From contig KN805417.1 of assembly GCA_000818945.1 (NCBI GenBank), positions 1-64,000 on the forward strand: a stretch of 64,000 nucleotides of DNA, given 5' to 3'. The translations under genes were made by a program, and so were the position numbers. Origin of the DNA: Schizochytrium sp. CCTCC M209059. Taxonomy: Eukaryota; Sar; Bigyra; Thraustochytrida; Thraustochytriidae. Below, piece by piece: positions 10,546-20,297 of this stretch (within the stretch, counting starts at the first letter, position 1; each line of letters starts with the position of its first letter). The notes below the pieces were generated by a model that was given only the letters and a program-made list of their open reading frames with translations, did not search any database and was not told the origin of the DNA.

Positions 10546-11414
10546 GCGCGCCTTGTACAGGAAGACAGGAAGAGAACACTCTCTCTTCTTTACTCCCTTG
10601 CTCGTTGCGCTGAAACAATGCATTAGCGTGATCGGTTGCGCAAGAAGACCAATTTCTCATGCGCGAGGATAGATTTTAGCGTGTATTGTTGCTTCTTCGA
10701 AAGCACAAAGCACCGCGTTCTCGAGCCTGGGTCGTGCGCAAACGTTGCCTTTTTCGACGGTCCCAACCAGTAGGGCGACCGACAATTTTCGGTTCCTTTG
10801 CGACCTTCGCCAATCGCTCTTTCATCATCTTTCTTATCACCATTACCAATTTTGTCACGTGCTCTGAACCGATTTTTCTGATTTGATACATTTCTATATC
10901 TTGCTTGCATGCCATCGTTTGCGCTCCACATCACTCACGCACGCTACGCCGTTGTTGAAAGGAAGGACATGCTGAGTTAACTCTTTATGCGATTCATGGA
11001 TTCCAAATTGGACATTATCACTTGTGTCAATTGAGCTCTTCGTCATGAGCCTTGACGACCATGCAATAAAGACTCCTATTCAATTACGGATGTTTCTGGC
11101 CTTATCTGCTGTCCACGGCCCAAAATTTGACTCCATTGATCTGCTCCGATCTGAGATCTTAGATCTTAGATCTTAGATCTTAGATCTGAAATCTGATCTC
11201 CTCGAGTGATGGATTGATCGATGGTCTTTGACTTGATTTATAAAACCGACAAACAAACGAATGAACGAATGTACGCCAAGGCGCGTAAATCTTTTGGTGA
11301 TGGCGGCATCACATGAGCTTGTGCGTCTGCCCTGGAGGCGCATCGTGAAAATCAAACAAGCACTTCTTTTACAATTTTCTCATCAATTCCGTTCGTTTAG
11401 GAAACTGCTCTTGC
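10546..11414. other. Intergenic region between cathepsin and kinesin genes
   Basis: This spacer lies between two convergent genes and is more AT-rich than the coding DNA. An AATAAA at 11065-11070 on the plus strand could be a poly(A) signal, though it is 520 nt past the cathepsin stop. A 7-bp tandem repeat (AGATCTT, about five copies) occupies 11154-11187. No gene is seen. Confidence 0.5.
11154..11187. repeat. AGATCTT 7-bp tandem repeat
   Basis: Nearly five perfect copies of AGATCTT stand head to tail in the spacer downstream of the kinesin gene. Each unit contains the palindrome AGATCT, so the array can be read on both strands. Confidence 0.9.
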
Positions 11415-13391
11415 TTATTTCTTCGGTTTGACAGCAGACGCAGGTCCCTGCACTGCCTTGGCCGTGCTAATGTCACATGAGTTGACCTTGTGGCCAAATC
11501 GCAACGAACAGAGACTCTCGGGCGCATTCACTGGTGAAAGGTTGACCAGCATGAGCGTCTTGGAGTTGCCCCCAAGCGAATTCTGCAAAAGATGAGTCAG
11601 CTTGGAGTTGCGATACGGAACGTGCGACTTGCGACTCGCCAGCGCAAAAATGACGTCACCAAGGCAGGATAGTGACTTGTTGATTGCCTGTGTCTCCTTG
11701 AGTACCTGACCAGTCGCCTGGCTCTGTGCAAGCCGCTCACTACCTGCGAGATCCACAAGGTTCAAAACGCCGCGAAGCTTTTCTCCAGACGCCTTGTGCT
11801 CTGCCTGCACCGTGAGCGTAAAAACCGAGTGACTACGCGACGACCGTTCGTTGCAGCTCGTGGCGCTCACTGCGCGAACACTGTTGGCCTGCTCAATGAT
11901 GCGGTGGATCTCCTCCGGCGCCTCGACCGGAACCTGCGTAAGGCCCTGGACACTCGTTTCCCCGCCGACGTGGCGGATCTCAAATGTCGGCGTTGGCTGC
12001 GTACTCGTCTCACCGCCCCCACTGGGCGCGCACAGGTCACGAATCGTCTCATTGTAAATTTCGAGGAATGAAGCAGATAACTCAAACGTCCAAGCCTGGT
12101 GGCGCTCTTGCGAACGAATGGTCTCAAAGATGAGATCCACTGCACGCGGAATGATGCCTCGCGACGCGACGTCACAGGACTCTCCGCCCTGCATTGTATA
12201 CGTCTTACCGGAGCCCGTTTGGCCATATGCAAAGATGCAAACGCGGTAGCCATCGAGGGCAGAGCGAATCAGATGCGAGACCTCATCAAAGACGGCGGCT
12301 TGGTCATGGTGCGCGTGAAAGACACGATCAAAAGAAAAGTCCCAACGCTTCGGCGTGCTCGACCGACCGTCCACGGATTTACGGGGCTCGCCAACGACCG
12401 TGACAGCGCGCTGCTCGGGATCATTTTCCGGGAACTCAAAAACCTGCTTTGCGGTAGCTGTCTCCTCCGAGGCGGCCAGAGGCCTCACGCGCGCAAATAC
12501 ACGAATGTTCCCCTTTAGCTCAAGAATTGTATTGCGCAAATCACGTTCGCGCTGTTGACGCTCTACAATGTCGGCTTCCAGTTCCGCGATTTTCTCCTTG
12601 CCGGTCTTCACATTTCCTTCGAGCATGCTGCGTGTCTTCTCGAGGTCCTCGCGCACCTTGTTCAGCTTTTCGACGTCGGCTTCACGCGCACGAATTGTTT
12701 CCTGCAGGTCTTCTTTCTCGGCATCTCGGGCCTTGATATCCGCCTCTAGCGCCTCGATGCGCGCTTCAAGGCTTGTTACTTTCTTCTCGGCGGTCTTGGC
12801 GCGCTCGAGTGCTGCCTCGAGCTCCGCACGGTCAGCCACTACGGCCGGGGACGCAGGCTGAGTGTGATTGCTACGATTGCTGCGGTTGCTGCGAGCACTC
12901 AAGCTGCTGTCGCGTTGGCGACTTTGGCGACCGGGCTGCGCGCTAGTCGGCCCGCTGCTGCGCGTTTGCTTGCGAGCCTTTGGGGCGCTGCCCATCCCGC
13001 TCCCGGAAGTGCTTCCCGCGGTGGCGGGTTTGGCGGCACCGCGGCGTCGGCTGCTGCTGTTTTCATGAGCGGCGTTCTCCTTTTCGGCGCGGGCGCGTTT
13101 TTGAGCAGCCGCACGTCGCCGCGCTTCATTCTCTCGCTTCTTCTGGTCCGCCTTCTCCTTCATGCGCTCCCTGCGCTTGGCGCGCGGCGTCATGGAGTCC
13201 ACGACCGGGTACGAAGAGAGCAGCGGAACTTCTCCTTGCTTGTTCTTGTTCGTCGACGCATTCTCCGGCGTCGCCTCCTCGGCGGCCTTCGTCTCGACCT
13301 GCGCCTCTCCCGGTGGTGGCGGCGTCGAGGGCGCCTCCAGGGCGGCCGCCTTCTTCTTGGCGTGTGCGAGCTCGCGCAAGACCGCGCTCAT
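11415..13391 (-). CDS. Kinesin-14 (C-terminal motor kinesin)
   Basis: The product has 658 residues from the ATG at 13391. Residues 1-190 are a basic, Arg/Lys/Ser-rich tail, probably a second microtubule-binding site. Residues 195-300 are a heptad-rich coiled coil. The neck E-L-K-G-N-I-R-V-F-A-R-V-R-P, directly before the motor, is diagnostic of kinesin-14 proteins (KIFC1/Ncd type). Motor motifs follow in order: the P-loop GQTGSGKTYTMQG near residue 392, NERSSRSHS (switch I), LVDLAGSER (switch II) and NSKLTHLLQNSLGG. Such motors walk to the microtubule minus end and cross-link spindle microtubules. The frame stays open upstream to about 14240, but that part overlaps repeats and the opposite-strand gene at 14048, so I used the ATG followed by acidic/basic tail sequence. 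Confidence 0.93.
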   Translation of the reverse strand: MSAVLRELAHAKKKAAALEAPSTPPPPGEAQVETKAAEEATPENASTNKNKQGEVPLLSSYPVVDSMTPRAKRRERMKEKADQKKRENEARRRAAAQKRARAEKENAAHENSSSRRRGAAKPATAGSTSGSGMGSAPKARKQTRSSGPTSAQPGRQSRQRDSSLSARSNRSNRSNHTQPASPAVVADRAELEAALERAKTAEKKVTSLEARIEALEADIKARDAEKEDLQETIRAREADVEKLNKVREDLEKTRSMLEGNVKTGKEKIAELEADIVERQQRERDLRNTILELKGNIRVFARVRPLAASEETATAKQVFEFPENDPEQRAVTVVGEPRKSVDGRSSTPKRWDFSFDRVFHAHHDQAAVFDEVSHLIRSALDGYRVCIFAYGQTGSGKTYTMQGGESCDVASRGIIPRAVDLIFETIRSQERHQAWTFELSASFLEIYNETIRDLCAPSGGGETSTQPTPTFEIRHVGGETSVQGLTQVPVEAPEEIHRIIEQANSVRAVSATSCNERSSRSHSVFTLTVQAEHKASGEKLRGVLNLVDLAGSERLAQSQATGQVLKETQAINKSLSCLGDVIFALASRKSHVPYRNSKLTHLLQNSLGGNSKTLMLVNLSPVNAPESLCSLRFGHKVNSCDISTAKAVQGPASAVKPKK

Positions 13392-14047
13392 CGTTTTGCT
13401 TTTTGGGCTCTTCTCCCGTGAAAGACACGCACGCTCGACTCTCTGACCTGCCGCTGCTGCTGCTGCGGTTCTTGCTGCCGCGGCCTCGCGCTCGCAGCGG
13501 GACGGTGCTTTCCGCTGCCAGGGTCGGGCTCTGCTCTCCGCAGGGCAAGCTTGCGTGGACTGTCGCTCGCTCGCGCGCTCGCCAGCACGCTCATCTGCAA
13601 CCTGATCGATGAGGGAGAGAGGCCACGGATGGAGGTTTCTCGCGCGGCGGTTTTCGCGCCCCACTCGAAGCATGCCCCGGGTCCGATACGAGTAAGTAAG
13701 GTTGGAGAACATGTGTGAATAATGCAAGACCGCGTTTAATGCCAAAGGGCGAGGCCAGAGAGCGAAAACAAACGGCGGCGCGGAGACGGCTCCCGGAGGG
13801 CTGTTTGAGACCTTCTCGTTGGGGCGCGAACGTGCGCGCATGTGAGAGAGGAAACGACAGCTGGCGAGCAAGCAAGCAAGCAAGGAAGCACGCTGAGCGT
13901 GCAGTGGCGCAGGTTGTCCTTGCACGCATCGCGTGTTCGTTTGTGGGTTCGCTGCGAAGCAAGGACTCTGGTCGCCGTCTGATTTGATCTGATCTGATTT
14001 GATCTGATCTAATCCGATCCGAACTGACCTGAGCAGCCTGATCAACC
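13392..14047. promoter_or_regulatory. Divergent promoter region with 5-bp-period repeat
   Basis: About 650 nt separate the kinesin start (minus) from the small gene starting at 14048 (plus), so both promoters should lie here. The segment 13978-14034 is an imperfect 5-bp-period repeat (TGATT/TGATC), ending 13 nt before the plus-strand ATG. A CAAG run lies at about 13866-13883. Confidence 0.5.
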
Positions 14048-14596
14048 ATGCCGACCACAACGACGAACCCCGCGTCGAGGCGACGAAGAGTTCAGGTACG
14101 TTTGCATACATGGCAAGGCCTAGGGTAGGTCCATACTGAGGCGTGATCGTTCGATCAATGAATGCAGGGTAGAGTATGGTGCAAAACGCTGACGAGCAAA
14201 ATGATGCATCTGGCCAATGACTTTCTTTGTCAATAGACACTGGACCATTTGGACGACGTAGAGATGAACGACGTCGTAAACAGGATGTTCGGAAACGTCG
14301 ACGATGACCAACTGAGCGAGCTGATGCCCTGGAGAGATGTATGGCAATGTGATGGATCGCGTGCAGAGAGTCAGATGCCTCGGCCGCCTTCGTTTACGCC
14401 CTTGATGGGCGGCGGCGTTCAACGAAGCGCGCTCAAGTCAAGAACCAACAATCACTATCAAGCTGAATCTCTCCTCAACACACCCATGGACAAGCGTTCT
14501 GCTACTTCGAGCAAGCTCGGAAGCTTGTATGATCCTGTATTCAACCCAAGTAGCTATCATCTTGATGTTGCTCAAAAGCAGCGTGACCACGCATAG
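14048..14596 (+). CDS. Small two-exon gene, unknown 135-residue protein
   Basis: Two exons are proposed. Exon 1 is 14048-14095 (ATG plus 15 codons, ending GTTCAG). The intron 14096-14236 runs 141 nt from GTACGT to CAATAG. Exon 2 is 14237-14596 and ends at TAG. Both junctions fall between codons, and both splice signals are standard. The predicted 135-residue protein starts with Thr-rich and Arg-rich stretches, then an acidic helical part (HLDDVEMNDVVNRMF), a W-containing segment (LMPWRDVW) and a Ser/Pro-rich, disordered C-terminus. I do not recognise it. It is transcribed away from the kinesin gene. Without exon 1 a shorter product could begin at the internal ATG at 14264. Confidence 0.55.
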
Positions 14597-15152
14597 ATAG
14601 CATACGTCGTGCTGCAATGACACATCTCTTTCAGTTTATATGGCTGAGCTCATGAAAAAGGATGGCTAACCCCCGCGATCGAATGATAACGCTCCCCGCG
14701 AGAAATGAAGACCTTTTTGTTGCTATTATCGCCTCCCACTCATTGTTTGATCTTGCCGACCCTTCGTGCACACTCGATCTGACCCTTAGAATAGTGAACC
14801 GCCCGCGAGCGAATGCTTGCAGAGGGATGGAGACCACCATTCATGAGTCAGCACCTGCCGCTTCTTCCTCACTAGGCTTGCGTACCATTTTCTGGCTCTC
14901 AAGGCTGTTGAACCGAGGGCCACGTTGTTGCAGACTACTCTGCCGTTTTCGTTCTCGCTACTCCATCCGCATTCGATTGAGAAGCGTTGTCGCTCGACAT
15001 CAAAGTTAGCGCGGCCTCAAACAGACCTGCCTTAGCTAGCGGCAGATGTCACACTGCCCTCAGCTCTCAGAAGACGAGCAGCCGCAGTTGACGCGCGAGT
15101 ACTATCGCTGACGTCATCAGCATCATCATCGTCGTCATTGCTGTCATCACGC
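14597..15152. other. Intergenic spacer, no gene assigned
   Basis: The spacer lies between the 3' ends of two convergent genes. A 115-codon plus-strand frame at 14662-15009 (ATG) and a shorter minus-strand frame overlap it, but neither shows a domain or coding-like composition. CAT/CGT trinucleotide runs lie near 15115-15150. Confidence 0.4.
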
Positions 15153-17909
15153 TCAATTTTCAGCAGCAGAAGCAGCAGCGGCAGCAGAAGTAGCAGCAAG
15201 CGAAGAGGAGGAGGAGACCGCTTCCGTCTTTAGCGTTTGAGCTCGGCGTCCGCCAACTTGAGGAGCGGGATAGAAGCGGGTGTCAACCTCGCCCATGACC
15301 TCAAACTCAATCTCATAAAAGGAAATCTTGTGCGCTTGGACCCAGAGCTCACACTCTTGAGTTACGTGCTCGTTGATGACCTGGTCGAGGTCGACGGTGA
15401 CTAAGCGTTGCTGGAAACATTCCAATGCAAAGTTAGCATTGGTCATCTCGGCGCGGGTCGGACATGGCGTGAGAATTGGATTGCGCTTCATCACGGCCTC
15501 CAGCGACTCTCCTTTGTCGGCGTCAGCCTCGGTTCCGAGCATGATAGAAAGGAAGATCATCCCAGATCTTCGCAAAAGCTGCATGTCGGCAGATTGGATA
15601 ACGCCATGAATACGCAGGTGGCGCGTCTCGCCTACAAGCATGCTGTTATAAAAGTCCGTCGTTTGCAAGTCCGCTACAGTTGTATATGTCATGGGCTCGA
15701 AGCGCGTCCTGAGAGAGTGCATGTTCGGACTGTAGAGGAGCGACACTGTCGTGCGTTCTTTGCTGTCGAGCTCCTGAGATGGGTTTTTGAGAAAGATGAA
15801 GTCATTAGGGGCCTGTGGCACAAAAATGTCCGCATTTTCCTTTTCAACCTCAATGTTGACGGTGCGACGAATACGTTTCTGCCGTCGTTGAGAAGTAAAT
15901 CCAGCTTGCGTTGCAATTTTGGGCATCATGGGATCATATATGATTGCAGTATCGGCGAGGGCGGGCAGCCATTTTTGCATGCTTTTACGCAATCGCTTGG
16001 TCGTTTCTGGCAGCAGTCGCGCCAACTTGACGGCACCGGGATGACCAAGCAAAATGTCCTTTGCTTTAGTCTCTTTTTCATCCTTGGATCCTTTTTTGCC
16101 GCGATTTTTGATACTTCCAGCGTTATCTTCGGCAAGGGCAGAAGACGCTCGAGTGACAAAGTACGTAGAGTCTTTGGTTGAGCGCACACAAAGTGAGATG
16201 GGGTGCAAGCTCGACACAAATTGAGCACACACGTTCACGCGAGTTGCCACCATCCAAGCGCCAGCGACGATGCTCATAAAGCTATCGGGGTCCGAGTTGG
16301 CGTACATTTGCATGACAAGCTCCTGACTGCTGTCTGGATCTGCGAGCTTGATCCAGCGATACTCGAATCTTGCACCACGTGGTAAACAAAGAACCTCGCG
16401 ACGGCCCACAAAAGAAACGAGGCCTGAGACAGTGACGGGTTTCAGCTTTGCAGGTGAAGCGAGGTACTTGCCCGCAAAGTGATGTATCTTCTCAAAGGAC
16501 GCCCAAGATGTGTCATCGTGCATCGTGATTTCCTCAAGTTGCACAAGTTTGGATGCGTCGGCGGCGTCTATGGCAGTTGCAGGCACTATAAAAGGTTGAC
16601 CGAGCATCTCTTTGAGGCTCTTCTCCGGAGCAGGACCGGAAAGCTCAAGAGAAACTTCATACTCGGGAAAGAGATAACTTCGGGTCTGGTCCTTGGGCCC
16701 CTTGTAGCGTTTCAAGCGCGCTTTCGAGATGAACACGATTTCACCAGGCTGCACCGTACTGTGCACGAGACGGCAAAGTTCATTCCAGCAAGTGACGCGA
16801 ATGGTGCCAGTTCCGTCGGAGAGATCGAAGGAGAAGTGTGCCCAGCTCCGCGAACGCGAGTTGTTAGTGGCATTGACCTGAATTGCAGACTTTGCCGTGA
16901 CAAGACCGATGAGAGGTGCCTCGATCGTGGTGCCCTTGACCGTGCCCGATGCCAGGGTTGCTGATGTTTCTTGGATGTTCTTGATGCCTCCTTCGAGCCT
17001 CGAGCGGAGCGTGCCGGGGTCCGCGTGGAAGCGCTCAGCCATATTTGCGGACATTTTGGTCAGCAGCTTGGGTTCCGGGGTCCATGAATTGTCGACAAAT
17101 ATACTAGGCCCCACAGGCGAGCGAAGAACTTCTCGCCAGCCCTCAATGGTGTTATCTCGGATGCCGTGGCCGTCGCTTGGGTCGCGAATGAGGTGCTGGC
17201 ACAGGATGCCATCGAGACAAGAGTATGGCATGGGCATGGAGAGCGCACTGTTGGGGCAATCGTCGGAAGACGCGGAAAGGTAAAAGTTCCTTCCCGGAAC
17301 GAGAGGTCGCCGCCAAAAGGCCTCCGTCTCAATTCTCTTCTTTGCCGCCTCGTCTGCGGCGAGCAAATTAGGGTGGTAATGAATGCCCACAGTGGTGGCG
17401 AGCCTAGTCTTGGAATTGAAGGATGAGTTAAAGTTCGACACAATCTCCACGCGGTGGCTCTCAACATGCGCCTGCATGAGAACGGGCACGCGCACGTGGT
17501 TGATGATAATGTGTTTCCATGAGCTGCATTCGATATGGGCGAGAAGATTGAAGAAGCCGGCGCGAACGAACTTGTTGAGCCTTGGGTGCAAGACGACGCG
17601 TGCACGTTGCAGGCCATCGCTGACTACAAGATCAAACATTTCCGTCTCCTTGTACCCTTGACCCTCGAGCGAAAATTTGAGGTGCTTTGTGAGCTCCTCG
17701 TTGTCGGGAACATAGCGAAAGATGCCAATAATTTGGACGCTGCTTTCCGTAGAGAGCCGTCCGAGCGAATCTGGTGGGATCTCATTACTGGTGAATGTGG
17801 TGGCTAGAGACTCGATGCTCATGTATCGTAGGCCGCCGTACATGTGCGACTCGTATCGCGACAGGGGCTGCAGCGTGTTACGGATGGGACCGGTCGAGAG
17901 GGACGCCAT
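15153..17909 (-). CDS. RADX: RADX-like RPA-family OB-fold protein
   Basis: This 918-residue protein begins at the ATG at 17909. Several blocks match vertebrate RADX, an RPA-like single-stranded-DNA-binding protein that controls RAD51 at stalled forks. These are an N-terminal OB-like block (LVVSDGLQRARVVLHPRLN), a central OB fold with W-A-H-F-S-F-D-L-S-D-G-T-G and CWNELC, then V-S-G-L-V-S-F-V-G-R-R followed by FEYRWIKLADP. The last block lines up well with the third OB region of RADX, including the R-W-I and A-D-x-x-S-x-E pattern. The C-terminal 300 residues are less conserved, with a Lys/Arg-rich stretch and a Ser/Ala-rich tail. Nuclear action at replication forks is inferred from the family. 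It could instead be a divergent RPA1 paralogue, but RPA1's C-terminal zinc ribbon is not seen. Confidence 0.75.
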   Translation of the reverse strand: MASLSTGPIRNTLQPLSRYESHMYGGLRYMSIESLATTFTSNEIPPDSLGRLSTESSVQIIGIFRYVPDNEELTKHLKFSLEGQGYKETEMFDLVVSDGLQRARVVLHPRLNKFVRAGFFNLLAHIECSSWKHIIINHVRVPVLMQAHVESHRVEIVSNFNSSFNSKTRLATTVGIHYHPNLLAADEAAKKRIETEAFWRRPLVPGRNFYLSASSDDCPNSALSMPMPYSCLDGILCQHLIRDPSDGHGIRDNTIEGWREVLRSPVGPSIFVDNSWTPEPKLLTKMSANMAERFHADPGTLRSRLEGGIKNIQETSATLASGTVKGTTIEAPLIGLVTAKSAIQVNATNNSRSRSWAHFSFDLSDGTGTIRVTCWNELCRLVHSTVQPGEIVFISKARLKRYKGPKDQTRSYLFPEYEVSLELSGPAPEKSLKEMLGQPFIVPATAIDAADASKLVQLEEITMHDDTSWASFEKIHHFAGKYLASPAKLKPVTVSGLVSFVGRREVLCLPRGARFEYRWIKLADPDSSQELVMQMYANSDPDSFMSIVAGAWMVATRVNVCAQFVSSLHPISLCVRSTKDSTYFVTRASSALAEDNAGSIKNRGKKGSKDEKETKAKDILLGHPGAVKLARLLPETTKRLRKSMQKWLPALADTAIIYDPMMPKIATQAGFTSQRRQKRIRRTVNIEVEKENADIFVPQAPNDFIFLKNPSQELDSKERTTVSLLYSPNMHSLRTRFEPMTYTTVADLQTTDFYNSMLVGETRHLRIHGVIQSADMQLLRRSGMIFLSIMLGTEADADKGESLEAVMKRNPILTPCPTRAEMTNANFALECFQQRLVTVDLDQVINEHVTQECELWVQAHKISFYEIEFEVMGEVDTRFYPAPQVGGRRAQTLKTEAVSSSSSLAATSAAAAASAAEN

Positions 17910-18664
17910 CCTGGCTGGCTGGTAGATGTACGTGGACGTTCACGCCGGGCAAGGCGACCTTGTCGTCCTCGTTCCTCCCCTTCTCGGTCTCGACACGCTC
18001 CCTTGCGCTTGTCACTTGCGGACCCGCGCGCACCGCGAGCTCGCGCGTGTGCGCCGCGCAGCACACGTTTGTTGGGTCGTTAGATTTTTAAGTGCTGGGT
18101 TTGGTCGAAACGAGGATTTATAAGGGAAAAAAAACAAACCAAAAAAAACGAGGATTGCTTGACAGTGAATCGCAAATTAAAACGAGGACCGCAAAAGTAG
18201 GCGCGCAAAATCGAGGTGCAAATCGAAAAGAGAATCGCAAAGAGAATGGAAGCAAACGAGATTTTGCAGAACGAAAAATTGTTGATACTAGAATTCGCCA
18301 CTGGAACAAATCAATCCACCTTATTTATGGAAATCTTAGAACGAACAAAAGAGTTCGGGCGCCAGGAGCGAGACCGCTGCACTTGTTTGATTTGCAAAGA
18401 GTTGAGAGGTTCAGGACGTTTGTCGAATGTCATGCATTCTGTGTCTCTTGCGTCGACGAACACGCAGACGTGCAGGGCAACTTGAATGAGAATGGTGCGA
18501 AGAACATTATCTTATTTGGTCGGAAGAGGAAGCAAGACAACCTCTGTGAGCACACACAATACACTATTCATGAATGATGTTGTCTTCGTCGTTTTTTTCA
18601 GCTTGCTTGATGCGTAGGATCTAGCACGAAGGCTGAGTAACCATTGAAAATCATAATTTCAGGA
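17910..18664. other. AT-rich intergenic spacer
   Basis: About 750 nt lie between the RADX-like start and the end of the STING-like gene, both on the minus strand. It should hold the RADX promoter and the 3' end of the neighbour. The part at 18110-18260 is A-rich, with repeated CGAGGAT/CGCAAA words. No gene is seen. Confidence 0.5.
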
Positions 18665-19924
18665 TCATGGTGCTGATGATGCCACATGCTCAATGATGGT
18701 AGCCTTGAGCTCGTCGTCAATCACGGGAACAGATGGGAGGGAAATGATACGAACCCTTCCAATTGTCTTGGGATTAGAAGCACAAAGCCGAAAAAGCTCA
18801 TTGGAAAAGTCACGCACCTCACGCACAATGTCGACCGTGGGAGGAGGTGCAATGGCGCTCTTGTCGTCGAGAAAAGACAAGGATTTTGACACAAGATTAG
18901 AAAGACCAGCCACTGTTGGCTCGAAGCCCTCGGCCTGATGGAGACCCTCTTCAGAAAGTGTCGCTTCGCCGCGCTCCTCGAGATCGCGCTTGCGGTCCCA
19001 GCATGAACTGATGATCGTGGGCAAGTCGAACATGAGATCGCAAGATCGGGACGTTTCATCGTGATCCCAAAAGTAGAGGAACATGGGGCGATGACCTTCC
19101 GGGCCAGCCTTGGGTAGGCCCATGCGAACTGCTTTCGAGCGTGTGGCCGTAGAAAGTGCACCCTTTAGGTCGGTACCATCAAGCACGCGAGGAATTAGCA
19201 CGTTAAGCACCGATGACTTGAGTTCGTATTGCTCAAATTCGCCGCGTCGCTTTTCCATGTCGACGGGTGTCGGGTCATTCGGCTCCGCTGCCAAGCAGCT
19301 GACAGTGGGGACGACAAAGTTAAAAAAGTACGACATGGCCATGCCGCGACCTGGGGACGAGAGCGCGAGCGCAAGGCGGCGCTTCGTGTCGAGAAGCTCG
19401 GTTTCGGAATCGGCACCAATAAAAAAGAACTTTTCGAGGAAAAAGAGCGCGCCGATCGAGACGAGGCCCATGGCAAACTCCTCGTGCAACGAGCCTTCGT
19501 CTTCAGTCCAGATGACGACGCCCGCGGCGATGAGTATGCCGGAAACGAGAACGCGGACGAGGTCTTTGCTTCGCTGGAGACCGCGGCCCAAGAGCAATGA
19601 CCATCCGAAGATCACAGCGGGCGTAATGCCTGCAGACACAAAGAGCACCGATGTAAATCCCTGCGCGTCGACTTCGTCCTCCTTGACGTCGCGCAAGAAG
19701 GCCGTGCCCCCGACAAGGAGTGCCACGAAAAAGAGCACGTGCAGGCCGTCGCGGAAGTCTTTTTGAGGCGGCGCGAGCTCTGGTTCGAGGGTCTCGCGCA
19801 CCTCGAATACGCGCTCAGCAAAGCCATTTTCCTTTGCGCTCGCCACGGCGCTTTCACTCCACGCCCACGCGTCCTGGCCCTCCTGCGCGTCGGGCCCGCT
19901 CGTGGGGGCGACCTCGCCACCCAT
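18665..19924 (-). CDS. STING1: STING-like membrane receptor
   Basis: The product is 419 residues from the ATG at 19924; animal STING has about 380. Four hydrophobic helices are visible at about 59-77, 88-113, 122-140 and 150-170. The cytosolic part then follows the animal STING ligand domain in order. G-M-A-M-S-Y-F-F-N-F (194-203) stands where human STING has its dimer/ligand helix (158-167), with an aromatic residue kept at the base-stacking position. VLNVLIP (239-245) matches the next beta strand, SRSCDLMFDLPTIIS (292-306) the strand after the lid with its conserved Cys and Pro, and a helix at 364-381 plus VRIISLP (391-397) the end. The human contact residues Glu260 and Thr263 appear to be Met and Leu in an ungapped alignment. 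There is no animal-type TBK1-binding tail. The likely role is a cyclic-nucleotide sensor in internal membranes, inferred from fold. Confidence 0.72.
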   Translation of the reverse strand: MGGEVAPTSGPDAQEGQDAWAWSESAVASAKENGFAERVFEVRETLEPELAPPQKDFRDGLHVLFFVALLVGGTAFLRDVKEDEVDAQGFTSVLFVSAGITPAVIFGWSLLLGRGLQRSKDLVRVLVSGILIAAGVVIWTEDEGSLHEEFAMGLVSIGALFFLEKFFFIGADSETELLDTKRRLALALSSPGRGMAMSYFFNFVVPTVSCLAAEPNDPTPVDMEKRRGEFEQYELKSSVLNVLIPRVLDGTDLKGALSTATRSKAVRMGLPKAGPEGHRPMFLYFWDHDETSRSCDLMFDLPTIISSCWDRKRDLEERGEATLSEEGLHQAEGFEPTVAGLSNLVSKSLSFLDDKSAIAPPPTVDIVREVRDFSNELFRLCASNPKTIGRVRIISLPSVPVIDDELKATIIEHVASSAP

Positions 19925-20255
19925 GCTGGAAATGAAATAGCTCGGAAGGGCCCAAGTTGACTTGTATACCTTCGCTTTCGCGCGCCACTGCGGCAGAACA
20001 GGAGCACGCTCGCACGCCCGCTCGACAGCGCGCCAGGCAGCCAAGAAGCCAGGCAGCCGGCGTGGTCTTCTACGAGCGTGGCGGTCCTGGCGCGCGGAGC
20101 GAGCGACCCGTTTTGCCCGTTTGCGGACAAGGCGCTCACGCAGGTGGCCTGGGCGGGGACTTGGCCCGAGTGGACATGTGTGTGCGTGCGTGCGTGTGCG
20201 TGCCACCACAATAACAATATGGTGCGTGCGTCACCATGAGGAGCTCTCGCCAAAT

Positions 20256-20297
<42 letters not shown>

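Noticed and set aside
13392..14240. Upstream extension of the kinesin-14 frame
   Set aside because: It has no recognisable content, is coded partly by TGATC repeats, and overlaps the divergent gene at 14048. The ATG at 13391 starts a plausible tail.
19925..20209. Upstream extension of the STING-like frame
   Set aside because: It begins at GTG, is Arg/Ala-rich and makes the protein longer than the family. The ATG at 19924 gives a fitting length.
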